The notes under the pieces were generated by a model. It searched no databases. It had not been told where the DNA came from and saw only the letters and a program-made list of their open reading frames with translations. The translations under genes were made by a program, and so were the position numbers. This document shows, in pieces, positions 52,558 to 62,438 of a stretch of DNA of 64,000 nucleotides. Source of the DNA: Bacillus dicomae (GTDB lineage Bacteria; Bacillota; Bacilli; Bacillales; Bacillaceae_G). The stretch lies in assembly GCF_006494425.1 (NCBI RefSeq), contig NZ_VHIV01000001.1:682001-746000 (forward strand), read 5' to 3'. How positions within the stretch are numbered: position 1 is the stretch's first letter; each line of letters begins with the position of its first letter.

Positions 52558-53443
52558 ATATACACCGGCCATTTTATGCGGCGTAATAGCGGGAACAGTA
52601 ACGAGAGTACTAATGCTCAGGACGGATACGCGGCAATATCCGACGAGGCTCCACGGGAAAATTATTCATATTGCGATGGGGCTAATTGCAGCGGCGTTAG
52701 GAGCGATTGCGATTCCGTCAATTTTGAAAAAAGATTTTTCTGCCATTACGTTTCTTACGTTAGCGGCAACACAGTTTCGTGATGTGCGTAATATGGAAAG
52801 AAATACACTTCAACAATTAGATGGATATGAGCTCGTACCGCGTGGAAATACATACATTGAAGGAATTGCATTAGTTTTTGAAAGTCGCAACTATTTGGCA
52901 ATGTTAACGTCGTTTACAACGACGTTTGCGTATATAGGGTTCCGTTCATGGATTGCTGGAGTAATGATGGGTATAATCGCATTTTTTATTGCAAAAAAAT
53001 TAATGTCCGGTAAGAGATTACATGATCTTGTTGATATCGAGCATGTTCCACTTCGTTTTGAAGGAGCGGGGCTGTATATTGATAATATTTACATTATGAA
53101 TATTGGGTTGCCAGCAAGACAAGAGGAAATTATGAAATATGGAATGGGTTTTATTTTAAGACCGAAATCAATTGATGCAATGGTGACAATCTCCAACTTA
53201 GGACAACGACAGGCTATTTTACATGATGTTTCTGTTGCTTTAGGGATTTATAGAGATTCTGGTACGCCGGCGCTTGTGCCGTTAGCAAAGCGTGATTTAG
53301 AGGATGGCAGGGTTGGAATCTTTGTCTTGCCACAAGATCAAGATGCGGAGAAAGCGATAGGTGTCATAGGGAATGTGCCGACGTTAGAAAGTGCTGTTCA
53401 TATGTCATCGGAAGCCCCGACAGGAAGGGGAGATAAGAGATGA
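52550..53443 (+). CDS. yphB: YIEGIA-family sporulation-associated membrane protein
   Basis: A 297-residue protein of the YIEGIA family, named for the motif present here near residue 102 (YIEGIALVFESRNY). Several N-terminal helices are followed by a soluble C-terminal domain (GLPARQEEIMKYGMGFILRP). Family members occur in endospore formers and the B. subtilis gene (yphB/seaA) is expressed in the forespore. Overlaps both neighbours by a few bases, implying tight coupling. Confidence 0.88.
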   Translation: MTEYTPAILCGVIAGTVTRVLMLRTDTRQYPTRLHGKIIHIAMGLIAAALGAIAIPSILKKDFSAITFLTLAATQFRDVRNMERNTLQQLDGYELVPRGNTYIEGIALVFESRNYLAMLTSFTTTFAYIGFRSWIAGVMMGIIAFFIAKKLMSGKRLHDLVDIEHVPLRFEGAGLYIDNIYIMNIGLPARQEEIMKYGMGFILRPKSIDAMVTISNLGQRQAILHDVSVALGIYRDSGTPALVPLAKRDLEDGRVGIFVLPQDQDAEKAIGVIGNVPTLESAVHMSSEAPTGRGDKR

Positions 53444-53625
53444 TGTTAGAAAGTGTCATTCTTGCGGTTATTACAACGACCCCGGAGAAATTTGCTGGTG
53501 GTGCGCCGTTATTTACTTGTGAATCGACAGAGGAATTAGAATTTGTTGCAAATAATTTAGAGGCAATTTTAGATGGTATTGCGCATCGCTTACAAGAGAA
53601 TGTATATATTATTGTGAAACATTAG
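53440..53625 (+). CDS. ypzH: YpzH-like capping subunit for YIEGIA
   Basis: A 61-residue soluble protein (MMLESVILAVITTTPEKFAG, then CESTEELEFVANNLEAILDG) of the small family always found behind YIEGIA genes and described as a capping complex subunit. Overlaps yphB by four bases. Either of two adjacent ATGs may be used. Confidence 0.85.
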   Translation: MMLESVILAVITTTPEKFAGGAPLFTCESTEELEFVANNLEAILDGIAHRLQENVYIIVKH

Positions 53626-53683
53626 CAACGTGTGTTATAATGTGAGGTGTTTTGATACGTTGAGAAATATTCTGGAATGCAAA

Positions 53684-53712
53684 TCCCTTCTTGCACAAAG
53701 AAGGGTTTTTTA
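53684..53712 (+). terminator. terminator of yphA-yphB-ypzH
   Basis: CCCTTCTT pairs with AAGAAGGG, followed by TTTTTT; it stands about 40 bases before der. Confidence 0.85.
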
Positions 53713-53749
53713 CATAATAAACAGATGTAAGTTGAAAGGATGAAAGTAT

Positions 53750-55060
53750 ATGCCGAAACCAGTAATAGCAATAGTAGGCCGCCCGAACGTAGGGAAATCT
53801 ACTATTTTCAATAGAATTGTTGGAGAGAGAGTTTCAATCGTAGAAGATATTCCAGGTGTAACGCGCGATCGTATTTATAGCGCTGGAGATTGGTTAAATC
53901 ATGAATTTAACATTATTGATACAGGTGGAATTGATATTGGAGACGAGCCATTTTTGACACAAATTCGTCAACAAGCTGAAGTAGCGATTGATGAAGCAGA
54001 TGTTATCATTTTTATGACAAATGGTCGTGACGGTGTAACAGCAGCGGATGAAGAAGTTGCAAAAATTTTATATCGTTCAAATAAACCAGTTGTACTTGCA
54101 GTAAATAAAGTAGACAATCCAGAGATGCGCAGTGACATTTATGACTTTTATGCATTAGGATTTGGCGAGCCATTCCCAATTTCAGGTACACACGGATTAG
54201 GATTAGGTGATTTATTAGACGAAGCTGCACAGCATTTTCCAAAGATTGAAGAAGACGGATATGATGAAGATACAATTCGTTTCTCTTTAATTGGACGTCC
54301 AAACGTTGGGAAATCATCACTTGTAAATGCTCTTCTTGGTCAAGAGCGTGTAATTGTTAGTAATGTAGCAGGAACAACTCGTGATGCTGTCGATACACCA
54401 TATAGTAAAGATGGAAAAGATTATGTAATTATCGATACAGCTGGTATGCGTAAAAAAGGGAAAGTGTATGAAAGTACAGAAAAGTATAGTGTACTTCGTG
54501 CACTAAGAGCGATTGAACGTTCTGACGTTGTTTTAGTCGTTTTAGACGGTGAAGAAGGAATTATTGAACAAGATAAAAAAATCGCTGGATACGCTCATGA
54601 TTCAGGGCGAGCTGTCGTTATCGTTGTAAACAAATGGGACGCAGTGAAAAAAGATGAGAAAACAATGAAAGCATTTGAAGAAAACATCCGTGCTCATTTC
54701 CAATTTTTAGAGTACGCACCGATTGTGTTCTTATCTGCGAAAACGAGAAAACGTACACAAACGTTAATACCGGTAATTGATGAGGTAAATGAAAGCCATA
54801 GTATCCGTATTCAAACGAATGTATTAAATGATGTAATTATGGATGCAGTAGCGATGAACCCAACGCCAACGCATAACGGTAGTCGTCTGAAGATTTTCTA
54901 TGCAACACAAGTTGCGGTAAAACCACCAACATTTGTTGTGTTTGTAAACGATCCAGAATTATTGCACTTCTCATATGAGCGCTTCTTAAAGAATCGTTTA
55001 CGTGAATCATTTGGCTTTGTAGGAACGCCGATTCACATTATCGCTAGAGCAAGAGACTAA
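53750..55060 (+). CDS. der: ribosome biogenesis GTPase Der (EngA)
   Basis: A 436-residue GTPase with two tandem G domains for maturation of the 50S subunit. G1 motifs: GRPNVGKS at 10-17 and again near residue 180; G3 DTGG and DTAG; G4 NKVD and NKWD. A KH-like C-terminal domain covers about 350-436. GAAAGGATG lies before the ATG. Followed by gpsA after 18 bases, as in B. subtilis. Confidence 0.98.
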   Translation: MPKPVIAIVGRPNVGKSTIFNRIVGERVSIVEDIPGVTRDRIYSAGDWLNHEFNIIDTGGIDIGDEPFLTQIRQQAEVAIDEADVIIFMTNGRDGVTAADEEVAKILYRSNKPVVLAVNKVDNPEMRSDIYDFYALGFGEPFPISGTHGLGLGDLLDEAAQHFPKIEEDGYDEDTIRFSLIGRPNVGKSSLVNALLGQERVIVSNVAGTTRDAVDTPYSKDGKDYVIIDTAGMRKKGKVYESTEKYSVLRALRAIERSDVVLVVLDGEEGIIEQDKKIAGYAHDSGRAVVIVVNKWDAVKKDEKTMKAFEENIRAHFQFLEYAPIVFLSAKTRKRTQTLIPVIDEVNESHSIRIQTNVLNDVIMDAVAMNPTPTHNGSRLKIFYATQVAVKPPTFVVFVNDPELLHFSYERFLKNRLRESFGFVGTPIHIIARARD

Positions 55061-55078
55061 TGGAGAGGATGTGATTTT

Positions 55079-56101
55079 ATGACAAAAATCACAGTAGTAG
55101 GAGCAGGTAGCTGGGGAACAGCGTTAGCGATGGTATTAGCTGACAATGGACATGATGTACGTATTTGGGGAAATCGTTCTGAACTTATGGATGAGATTAA
55201 TACAAAACATGAGAATAGTCGATACCTTCCGGGAATTACATTGCCAAGCACAATCGTAGCCTACTCTTCTTTAGAAGAAGCATTAGTAGATGTAAATGTA
55301 GTACTTCTTGTCGTACCAACGAAAGCGTATAGAGAAGTACTGCAAGATATGAAGAAATATGTAGCAGGTCCGACTACTTGGATTCATGCAAGTAAAGGAA
55401 TAGAACCTGGTACGTCAAAACGTATTTCGGAAGTGATTGAGGAAGAAATTCCAGAGAACTTGATTAAAGACGTTGTTGTACTGTCTGGACCGAGTCATGC
55501 TGAAGAAGTTGGGTTGCGTCAAGAGACAACTGTTACGTCTGCAGCAAAGCGTATGGAAGCGGCTGAAGAAGTACAAGATTTGTTTATGAATAGTTACTTC
55601 CGTGTATACACAAATCCAGATATCGTTGGAGTTGAACTTGGCGGTGCGTTAAAAAATATTATCGCATTAGCTGCTGGGATAACTGATGGTCTTGGATTAG
55701 GTGATAATGCAAAGGCGGCATTAATGACACGCGGTTTAACAGAGATTGCTCGTTTAGGAAGAAAAATGGGCGGAAATCCGTTAACGTTTGCTGGTCTAAC
55801 TGGTATGGGAGACTTAATTGTAACTTGTACAAGTGTTCATAGCCGAAATTGGCGTGCTGGAAATATGCTTGGAAAAGGACACTCTTTAGAAGAAGTGTTA
55901 GAAAGCATGGGTATGGTTGTAGAAGGTGTAAGAACAACGAAAGCTGCTCACGAATTAGCAGAGAAAATGGAAGTTGAAATGCCGATTACAGATGCTTTAT
56001 ATGACGTGTTATTCAATGGGAATAATGTAAAAGATGCAGTAGGCTCATTAATGGGACGTGTTCGAAAACATGAAGTGGAAGCTATACCTGACTTACTTTA
56101 A
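55079..56101 (+). CDS. gpsA: glycerol-3-phosphate dehydrogenase [NAD(P)+]
   Basis: A 340-residue cytosolic enzyme reducing dihydroxyacetone phosphate to sn-glycerol-3-phosphate for phospholipid synthesis. N-terminal VVGAGSWGTALA binds NAD(P); the catalytic lysine lies in ELGGALKNIIALAAGI (near 190) and RGLTEIARLG follows. GAGAGGATGTGA precedes the ATG. A strong terminator ends the der-gpsA operon. Confidence 0.97.
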   Translation: MTKITVVGAGSWGTALAMVLADNGHDVRIWGNRSELMDEINTKHENSRYLPGITLPSTIVAYSSLEEALVDVNVVLLVVPTKAYREVLQDMKKYVAGPTTWIHASKGIEPGTSKRISEVIEEEIPENLIKDVVVLSGPSHAEEVGLRQETTVTSAAKRMEAAEEVQDLFMNSYFRVYTNPDIVGVELGGALKNIIALAAGITDGLGLGDNAKAALMTRGLTEIARLGRKMGGNPLTFAGLTGMGDLIVTCTSVHSRNWRAGNMLGKGHSLEEVLESMGMVVEGVRTTKAAHELAEKMEVEMPITDALYDVLFNGNNVKDAVGSLMGRVRKHEVEAIPDLL

Positions 56102-56102
56102 A

Positions 56103-56141
56103 AGAGAGCGACAGAAGTACATTTGTACTTCTGTCGCTTTT
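56103..56141 (+). terminator. terminator of der-gpsA
   Basis: AGCGACAGAAGTACA pairs with TGTACTTCTGTCGCT, followed by TTTTTA. Confidence 0.95.
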
Positions 56142-56218
56142 TATTTTTTTTTGGGTCTTTTCACCATTTTTTTATTTTTGCATAGGATGAAGAGTAACTT
56201 GAGGAGAGGGTGAAAAGA

Positions 56219-56470
56219 ATGGATAATAACATTTTTAATAACATTGAAAAAGAAGCAAAAGTGAATAAAGAAGATATTTTTAAATTAGCATCTTCTGTAC
56301 AAAATGCGAATTTACGTGATGAGACTGTGCTTCGTCAATTGATTCATCAAGTGGCTCTTATGGCAGGACGTGAAGTGCCGAAAGAACAAGAGGATCAAAT
56401 TGTAAAAGCGATTATTAACAATAATATGCCAGCAGATTTTGGCTCGTTAAGCAAAATGTTTAAAAAATAA
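56219..56470 (+). CDS. SpoVIF-like (stage VI sporulation protein F family) small protein
   Basis: An 83-residue soluble helical protein. The pattern NNIFNNIEKEAKVNKEDIFK, LASSVQNANLRDE and MAGREVPKEQEDQIVKAI matches the SpoVIF family, which acts in late spore coat assembly. GAGGAGAGGG precedes a GTG and an ATG three codons later; the ATG gives better spacing. A second family member probably exists elsewhere in such genomes, so no symbol is given. A terminator follows at some distance. Confidence 0.8.
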   Translation: MDNNIFNNIEKEAKVNKEDIFKLASSVQNANLRDETVLRQLIHQVALMAGREVPKEQEDQIVKAIINNNMPADFGSLSKMFKK

Positions 56471-56552
56471 AATATGAGAAACAAAGAGTTTGTAGATTGC
56501 ATATGATAGCCATGAAAGTATGGGAATAGAGCTGTTTTGGGCATATTTGGTC

Positions 56553-56587
56553 AACCGAAGCGAGAGATACACTCGCTTCGGTTTTTA
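56553..56587 (+). terminator. terminator
   Basis: ACCGAAGCGAG pairs with CTCGCTTCGGT, followed by TTTT, about 85 bases after the SpoVIF-like gene. Confidence 0.85.
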
Positions 56588-56737
56588 GTTGTATATGGAT
56601 TCATGGAAAAATGGGGAAATCCTGTTGATTAAAGTTACATATTCGTAATTTGTAGTAAAATGTTCTTTTTTTATTTGTTTAAAGATTTTAATTTGTTAAA
56701 ATAGTATAAAAATAGATTGATAAAAAGGGGTGTGTAT

Positions 56738-56941
56738 ATGTCGGAAGGGCTTATAAAAATGTGGTTTGCTTTAGGGGCAATTGGATTAATGTTTTTTGCA
56801 GTAAGTTTTATTTTACTAAGCAGATATAAAATAAAGAATAAACTTTTGAAAGGGATTACAGCGTTAGTAGCATACACTTTTATGACGGTGTCAGGAATTG
56901 TTATTTTTCTTGTTGTATTTAGTGGACCTGTACAGCAGTAA
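56738..56941 (+). CDS. yphE: DUF2768-like small membrane protein
   Basis: A 67-residue protein with two hydrophobic helices (about 8-27 and 43-62) separated by a basic loop (SRYKIKNKLLKG). The AAAGGGGTG site lies five bases before the ATG; seven upstream codons are excluded. Size, topology and place between gpsA and yphF agree with B. subtilis yphE (DUF2768); the symbol rests on that. Confidence 0.7.
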   Translation: MSEGLIKMWFALGAIGLMFFAVSFILLSRYKIKNKLLKGITALVAYTFMTVSGIVIFLVVFSGPVQQ

Positions 56942-57005
56942 AGGAAATGGTCTCAAAAATGCTACATACGGAGCAAGTTATATTAGTGCGAAAAGGTGAT
57001 TGCTA

Positions 57006-57719
57006 GTGAAAAAAGTCCATATTATTTTAATATTTTGTTGTATAAGCCTTTTAACAGGATGTTTGTACCCGAAAGAAAATATAAAACAAAATGCTGTTCC
57101 TTATGAAGATCAGCTACAGGTCGTTCAAAAAGCGGTTACGACATTTAAGGAGCAAAATGGTGGGATATTGCCAATTAAGACGCGGGATATGAGCACGCCT
57201 ATTTATCAAAAGTATCCAATCGATTTTCAAAAGATTGCTCCGCGTTACATACAAGAAGCGCCAGGGAATGCGTATGAAAGCGGAGGAGTATATCAATACG
57301 TATTAATAGATGTTGAAACAAATCCGGCAGTAAAGTTAATCGATGTCAGGATGGCTGAACAAATTCAGGAATTATCATTAAAGCTTAGAATGTATCGGGA
57401 TGAACATCAATATCCACCTTTTAAAAAGGTAATTTCAGATGGTGTGTATGAATTGGATTTCAAAAAACTGGGATATAAATATGTACCGCAAGTGACAAGT
57501 CCATATTCTGGTAAAGGGCTTCCTTTTGTAATCAATGAAAAAGGAGAAATTTTTGTTGATTATAGAATCGACTTATATGAAGCGCTGAAAAAGGATGAAG
57601 GGCAATTTAAGGAGGGGGAAGATATTCGGAATATACTTTCGAAAGATTCTCCATTTGTACCTGCGTATTCTTTACCGTATACGGTAAAGAATGGAGAACC
57701 AATTTTTTTAAAATCATAA
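57006..57719 (+). CDS. yphF: YphF-like lipoprotein
   Basis: A 237-residue protein with a lipoprotein signal peptide (LLTGC lipobox, cysteine near residue 19) and a polar extracytoplasmic part with a repeated theme (PIKTRDMSTPIYQKYPIDF and YPPFKKVISDGVYELDF), suggesting two related halves. The GTG is six bases after AAGGTGA. The position before spoIVA matches B. subtilis yphF. Function unknown. Confidence 0.8.
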   Translation: MKKVHIILIFCCISLLTGCLYPKENIKQNAVPYEDQLQVVQKAVTTFKEQNGGILPIKTRDMSTPIYQKYPIDFQKIAPRYIQEAPGNAYESGGVYQYVLIDVETNPAVKLIDVRMAEQIQELSLKLRMYRDEHQYPPFKKVISDGVYELDFKKLGYKYVPQVTSPYSGKGLPFVINEKGEIFVDYRIDLYEALKKDEGQFKEGEDIRNILSKDSPFVPAYSLPYTVKNGEPIFLKS

Positions 57720-57725
57720 GTCATG

Positions 57726-57768
57726 AACCTTTCTTTTAGTGAATAAGTTCTAGAAGAAAGGTTTTTTA
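57726..57768 (+). terminator. terminator of yphF
   Basis: AACCTTTCTT and AAGAAAGGTT pair across a 19-base loop, followed by TTTT. Confidence 0.7.
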
Positions 57769-57824
57769 TGTTACACAACTTGCGATGCAAACAAAAGGTA
57801 TTTTTTTAATAGTCATATGAAATT

Positions 57825-57850
57825 GGACAAAATTATATGATATATTGTCC
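57825..57850. promoter_or_regulatory. inverted GGACAA repeat upstream of spoIVA
   Basis: GGACAA and TTGTCC are separated by 14 bases, about 115 bases before the spoIVA start. Each arm resembles the core of the mother-cell regulator SpoIIID site (GGACAAG). The assignment is tentative. Confidence 0.3.
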
Positions 57851-57962
57851 GAACTTCTAGAATACCATTATATTATATCAGATATTATAGGCAACGTTAG
57901 AGAAGGTATTAGTTGACTATAAACGTGGAATTATTCCCAAAAATATTGAGGGAGGGAATCAC

Positions 57963-59441
57963 TTGGAAAAGGTAGATATTTTTAAAGATATTGCGGAACG
58001 CACAGGCGGTGATATTTATTTTGGAGTTGTAGGAGCTGTTCGAACAGGGAAATCAACATTCATTAAAAAATTTATGGAACTTGTAGTTATTCCTAATATT
58101 GAGAATGAGTCTGACCGTCAAAGGGCGCAAGATGAATTGCCTCAAAGTGCTGCTGGTCGTACAATCATGACGACGGAACCGAAGTTTGTTCCAAACCAAG
58201 CGGTTTCTATCGAAGTAGATGAAGGTCTTGAAGTGAATATTCGATTGGTAGATTGCGTCGGATATACGGTTCCAGGAGCAAAAGGCTATGAAGATGAGAA
58301 TGGCCCGCGCATGATTAATACTCCTTGGTATGAAGAGCCTATTCCATTCCATGAAGCTGCGGAAATCGGAACACGTAAAGTAATTCAAGAACATTCAACA
58401 ATTGGTGTTGTAATTACAACAGATGGAACGATTGGTGAAATTCCAAGAAGAGATTATATAGAGGCAGAAGAACGCGTAGTAAATGAGTTAAAAGAAGTCG
58501 GAAAACCTTTCATTATGATCATCAACACTGTACAGCCGTATCATCCAGATACAGAGCAATTACGCCAAAGTTTATCTGAAGAATATGATATCCCAGTCAT
58601 TGCGATGAGTGTCGAAAGTTTAAGAGAAACAGATGTGTACAATGTGCTGCGAGAGGCGTTATTTGAGTTCCCTGTTTTAGAAGTGAATGTGAACCTTCCG
58701 AGCTGGGTAATGGTGCTAAATGAAGGGCATTGGTTACGCCAAAGTTACCAAGAAGCAGTTCAAGAGACTGTGAAGGATATAAAACGTCTTCGTGATGTGG
58801 ACCGTGTCGTTTGGCAGTTTAGTCAGTATGAATTTATTGATCGAGCGAGCCTAGCTGGCATTGATATGGGGCAAGGCGTAGCGGAGATTGATCTATATGC
58901 ACCAGATGAATTATATGATCAAATTTTAAAAGAAGTAGTAGGGGTAGAAATTCGAGGGAAAGATCATTTATTGAAGCTTATGCTCGATTTATCTCATGCG
59001 AAAATAGAATACGATCAAGTGGCGGATGCTCTGCGTATGGTAAAGCAAACAGGATATGGTGTAGCGGCGCCTGCGTTAGCTGATATGAGCTTAGATGAGC
59101 CAGAAATTATTCGTCACGGTTCAAGATTTGGTGTGAAATTAAAAGCAGTAGCTCCATCTATTCATATGATTAAAGTAGATGTGGAGTCAACATTTGAACC
59201 AATCATTGGTACTGAAAAGCAAAGTGAAGAACTAGTTCGTTACTTAATGCAAGATTTTGAAGATGACCCATTATCAATTTGGAATTCTGATATATTTGGA
59301 CGTTCGCTTAGTTCTATTGTTCGAGAAGGCATTCAAGCGAAATTATCTTTAATGCCAGAAAATGCGAGATATAAATTAAAAGAAACGCTAGAAAGAATTA
59401 TTAATGAAGGATCTGGCGGATTAATTGCGATTATATTATAA
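57963..59441 (+). CDS. spoIVA: stage IV sporulation protein A (coat basement ATPase)
   Basis: A 492-residue ATPase that polymerises on the outer forespore membrane and anchors the spore coat. Walker A lies in GAVRTGKST (24-32), and the following TMTTEPKFVP and VRLVDCVGYT-type segments (TRAFAC GTPase-like fold) are intact. The C-terminal tail ends GSGGLIAIIL, which docks onto SpoVM. TTG start, as in B. subtilis, with GAGGGAGGG upstream. Confidence 0.97.
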   Translation: MEKVDIFKDIAERTGGDIYFGVVGAVRTGKSTFIKKFMELVVIPNIENESDRQRAQDELPQSAAGRTIMTTEPKFVPNQAVSIEVDEGLEVNIRLVDCVGYTVPGAKGYEDENGPRMINTPWYEEPIPFHEAAEIGTRKVIQEHSTIGVVITTDGTIGEIPRRDYIEAEERVVNELKEVGKPFIMIINTVQPYHPDTEQLRQSLSEEYDIPVIAMSVESLRETDVYNVLREALFEFPVLEVNVNLPSWVMVLNEGHWLRQSYQEAVQETVKDIKRLRDVDRVVWQFSQYEFIDRASLAGIDMGQGVAEIDLYAPDELYDQILKEVVGVEIRGKDHLLKLMLDLSHAKIEYDQVADALRMVKQTGYGVAAPALADMSLDEPEIIRHGSRFGVKLKAVAPSIHMIKVDVESTFEPIIGTEKQSEELVRYLMQDFEDDPLSIWNSDIFGRSLSSIVREGIQAKLSLMPENARYKLKETLERIINEGSGGLIAIIL

Positions 59442-59443
59442 GA

Positions 59444-59477
59444 AAAAATCCCTCTCATCGTAGAGGGATTTTTTTAA
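59444..59477 (+). terminator. terminator of spoIVA
   Basis: AAAAATCCCTCT pairs with AGAGGGATTTTT, followed by TT. Confidence 0.92.
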
Positions 59478-59587
59478 TTTTTGCGTATAGAATAGAAAAA
59501 TAAACAGTCATTATCTAATACTTTGTTGTAAATTGTCAAGTTTCATCAGATTTTCACATTTTAAGAGTAACAATTTCCTTAAAAATA

Positions 59588-59614
59588 TTGAATTATAAAG
59601 GAGAATCGTATAAT
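59588..59614 (+). promoter_or_regulatory. candidate hbs promoter
   Basis: TTGAAT and a perfect TATAAT lie 15 bases apart, about 125 bases before the hbs ATG, leaving a long leader with a small CTAC/GTAG hairpin. Confidence 0.45.
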
Positions 59615-59739
59615 ATAGGCGTTGATAATGATTTATCTACATCTTTGTAGTATAGAATTTGCAAAAATTGCCTACAAATGAAAGTAAGACTCATTTTATG
59701 ATCATTATACAGTCTTATCTTTGGGAGGAGGTGAATGGC

Positions 59740-60012
59740 ATGAACAAGACAGATTTAATCAATGCTGTTGCAGAAGCAAGTTCCCTTTCTAAAAAGGACG
59801 CAACAAAAGCAGTAGACGCTGTTTTTGATTCTATCTTAGAAGCTTTAAAACAAGGTGATAAAGTACAACTGATCGGATTCGGTAACTTCGAAGTTCGTGA
59901 GCGTGCGGCTCGTAAAGGTCGTAACCCACAAACAGGTGAGGAAATTGAAATCGCTGCAAGTAAAGTACCTGCATTCAAACCTGGTAAAGCGTTAAAAGAT
60001 GCGGTTAAATAA
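59740..60012 (+). CDS. hbs: HU-type nucleoid protein HBsu
   Basis: A 90-residue dimeric DNA-bending protein. The helix pair ([29 protein letters not shown]) and the beta-arm DNA-binding segment ([20 protein letters not shown]) are canonical. GGGAGGAGGTG precedes the ATG; 27 upstream in-frame codons are excluded. Confidence 0.97.
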   Translation: MNKTDLINAVAEASSLSKKDATKAVDAVFDSILEALKQGDKVQLIGFGNFEVRERAARKGRNPQTGEEIEIAASKVPAFKPGKALKDAVK

Positions 60013-60028
60013 TCCTTACATATTAACA

Positions 60029-60067
60029 GGGAAGAAGAGTTTCCTTTTTGGGAACTCTTCTTTTTGC
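60029..60067 (+). terminator. terminator of hbs
   Basis: AGAAGAGTTTCC pairs with GGAACTCTTCT, followed by TTTT. Confidence 0.88.
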
Positions 60068-60132
60068 TTTTAAAAACATAAATATGCTAGAATGTGTTCG
60101 TATCACTTTTAGGTTTTCGGGAGGGCTAGCGG

Positions 60133-60702
60133 ATGGCAAAAGTAAATTTAGAACAAATTGAGCATGCAGTACGCCTTATTTTAGAGGCAATCGGAGATGA
60201 CCCAAATCGTGAGGGAGTACTTGATACACCAAAGCGTGTTGCAAAAATGTACGCAGAAGTGTTCTCAGGTATGCATGAAGATCCGAAAGAACATTTGCAT
60301 AAAGTGTTCGGAGAAGATCACGAGGAGCTTGTACTAGTAAAAGATATACCGTTTTATTCGATGTGTGAGCATCATTTAGTTCCATTCTATGGAGTTGCTC
60401 ACGTTGCATATATTCCGCAAGGCGGAAAAGTGACAGGGTTAAGTAAATTAGCTCGTACTGTAGATACAATTGCACGTCGTCCACAACTGCAAGAACGTAT
60501 TACATCAACAGTAGCGAACTCTATTATGGAAGTACTAGAGCCGCATGGTGTAATGGTAGTAGTAGAAGCGGAACATATGTGCATGACGATGCGTGGTGTG
60601 AAAAAGCCAGGTGCGAAAACAGTAACAACAGCAGTACGTGGTGTACTAGAAAATGATGCTGCAGCACGTAGTGAAATTTTATCTTTTATTAAAACAAAGT
60701 AA
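60133..60702 (+). CDS. folE: GTP cyclohydrolase I
   Basis: A 189-residue decameric enzyme converting GTP to dihydroneopterin triphosphate, the first step of folate synthesis. Zinc ligands C78, H81 ([12 protein letters not shown]) and C150 (EHMCMTMRG) are present. GGGAGGG precedes the ATG. In B. subtilis this gene (mtrA) is followed by mtrB encoding TRAP; no mtrB frame occurs here. Confidence 0.97.
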   Translation: MAKVNLEQIEHAVRLILEAIGDDPNREGVLDTPKRVAKMYAEVFSGMHEDPKEHLHKVFGEDHEELVLVKDIPFYSMCEHHLVPFYGVAHVAYIPQGGKVTGLSKLARTVDTIARRPQLQERITSTVANSIMEVLEPHGVMVVVEAEHMCMTMRGVKKPGAKTVTTAVRGVLENDAAARSEILSFIKTK

Positions 60703-60736
60703 AGAAAAGTGGGAAACTGCTTTTCTTTTTTTTTTA
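60702..60736 (+). terminator. terminator of folE
   Basis: AGAAAAG and CTTTTCT arms around a 9-12 base loop, followed by a run of T. Confidence 0.8.
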
Positions 60737-60914
60737 TGTAAATAAATGATATAGTTTTAGCAAGGCAGAGTGAGAATAGAAAGACTACTAAAAAGAATGG
60801 AAGATGCTATTTAGTTCGGCGAAAGTTTGGAAAGAGTAGCCAAGTTTTGGTTATAGAAAATAGAATGTATGTGTTATAATAAGTTTTATGAATTAGAAAA
60901 CAAGGGTGATTTTT

Positions 60915-61664
60915 GTGTGTGACATCTACGGAGGGTATGCGGGTATAAGAGAGAAATTGATGGAGAAATTACGCCATCCATATTTTATAAACTATATTGA
61001 AGAACCATTTATTGATGAAGAAAAAATAGCATTGTTATATGGTGCTTTAAAAAGTGCAAATTTACATATAGAACAAATTGAGCATTATGTAGTAACGATT
61101 ATGCTTGTGCAAATTGCGCTTGATACACATGAAAGAGTATCAAATAAAGCAGGGGAAGAAGCAAATGAATCGCATAAGCGTCGCCAGTTAACAGTACTTG
61201 CTGGTGATTACTATAGCGGGTTATATTATTACTTATTGTCTATGAATCGTGATATTGTTTTAATTCGTGCGCTTGCTGAAGGAATTAAAGAAATTAATGA
61301 ACACAAAATAATGTTATATCAAAAAGCGCATAAAACGATGGATGACATAATGGAAAGTGTAGTAACGATTGAGTCTGCACTCTTGCAAAAAACATGTGAT
61401 CATTTTCATTTATCGCATTGGAAGCCATTTATAACGTATGTGCTAGGAAAAAATCGTCTTCAAAAAGAATGTGAACGATATGCTGATAAACAACATTCAC
61501 CTGTTTTTCAAGCAGTTCAAGGGATTTTGAACGATAAAGTAGATGCAGAAACAGTTATTAATGGATGGATGATGGATCTCAGAAAGAAAGAAAATCAATT
61601 TTTAGAAAATCACACAGATATAAGCGAAATAAACTCTGTGTTAAGAGATAAATCGAAGACATAA
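60915..61664 (+). CDS. hepS: heptaprenyl diphosphate synthase component I
   Basis: A 249-residue non-catalytic subunit that with HepT makes the C35 side chain of menaquinone. Typical segments: [13 protein letters not shown] and [20 protein letters not shown]. The GTG chosen gives [10 protein letters not shown], matching the MxDIYG start of the B. subtilis protein, with AAGGGTGA five bases upstream; a GTG three codons earlier is less well placed. First gene of hepS-menG-hepT. Confidence 0.93.
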   Translation: MCDIYGGYAGIREKLMEKLRHPYFINYIEEPFIDEEKIALLYGALKSANLHIEQIEHYVVTIMLVQIALDTHERVSNKAGEEANESHKRRQLTVLAGDYYSGLYYYLLSMNRDIVLIRALAEGIKEINEHKIMLYQKAHKTMDDIMESVVTIESALLQKTCDHFHLSHWKPFITYVLGKNRLQKECERYADKQHSPVFQAVQGILNDKVDAETVINGWMMDLRKKENQFLENHTDISEINSVLRDKSKT

Positions 61665-61693
61665 GCAATTTTACATTGGAAGAAGGTACGAGC

Positions 61694-62407
61694 ATGCAAC
61701 AATCAAAAGAAGAAAGAGTACATGATGTATTTGAGAAAATCTCTGATAAATACGATGTAATGAATTCTGTAATTAGTTTTCAAAGACATAAAGCGTGGCG
61801 TAAAGAGACGATGCGCATTATGGATGTAAAACCAGGTAATAAAGCGCTTGATGTATGCTGCGGGACAGCGGACTGGACGATTGCGTTAGCTGGAGCGGTA
61901 GGTGAACAGGGCAAGGTTGTTGGTTTAGACTTCAGTGAAAATATGTTATCTGTCGGTAAGCAAAAGGTAGAGGCACTACAATTAAAACAAGTAGAACTTC
62001 TACACGGGAATGCAATGGAACTTCCATTTGAAGATAACACATTTGATTATGTAACGATTGGATTTGGTTTACGTAACGTACCGGATTATATGCACGTATT
62101 AAAAGAGATGACGCGTGTAGTAAAACCAGGTGGAAAAGTAATTTGTTTAGAAACATCTCAACCAACAATGATTGGTTTTCGACAAGGATATATTTTATAC
62201 TTTAAATATATCATGCCATTATTTGGAAAATTATTTGCAAAAAGTTATAAAGAATATTCATGGCTGCAAGAATCTGCTAGTACATTCCCAGGTATGAAAG
62301 AATTGGCTAATATGTTTGAAAAAGCTGGACTTGAACGTGTACAAGTGAAGCCGTTTACTTTTGGGGTAGCAGCGATGCATTTAGGTATGAAACCAGAATC
62401 AAAATAG
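61694..62407 (+). CDS. menG: demethylmenaquinone methyltransferase
   Basis: A 237-residue SAM-dependent methyltransferase for the last step of menaquinone synthesis. SAM motif I is [14 protein letters not shown] (about 52-65), and UbiE signatures [17 protein letters not shown] and [14 protein letters not shown]-type residues are present. GGAAGAAGG lies before the ATG. Placed between hepS and hepT as in B. subtilis. Confidence 0.96.
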   Translation: MQQSKEERVHDVFEKISDKYDVMNSVISFQRHKAWRKETMRIMDVKPGNKALDVCCGTADWTIALAGAVGEQGKVVGLDFSENMLSVGKQKVEALQLKQVELLHGNAMELPFEDNTFDYVTIGFGLRNVPDYMHVLKEMTRVVKPGGKVICLETSQPTMIGFRQGYILYFKYIMPLFGKLFAKSYKEYSWLQESASTFPGMKELANMFEKAGLERVQVKPFTFGVAAMHLGMKPESK

Positions 62408-62438
62408 AAAAAAGAAGTTTTAGGTTAAGGTGAACAAT

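Noticed and set aside
54012-54320. Long minus-strand frame inside der
   Set aside because: Antisense shadow of a highly conserved GTPase gene, no ribosome binding site.
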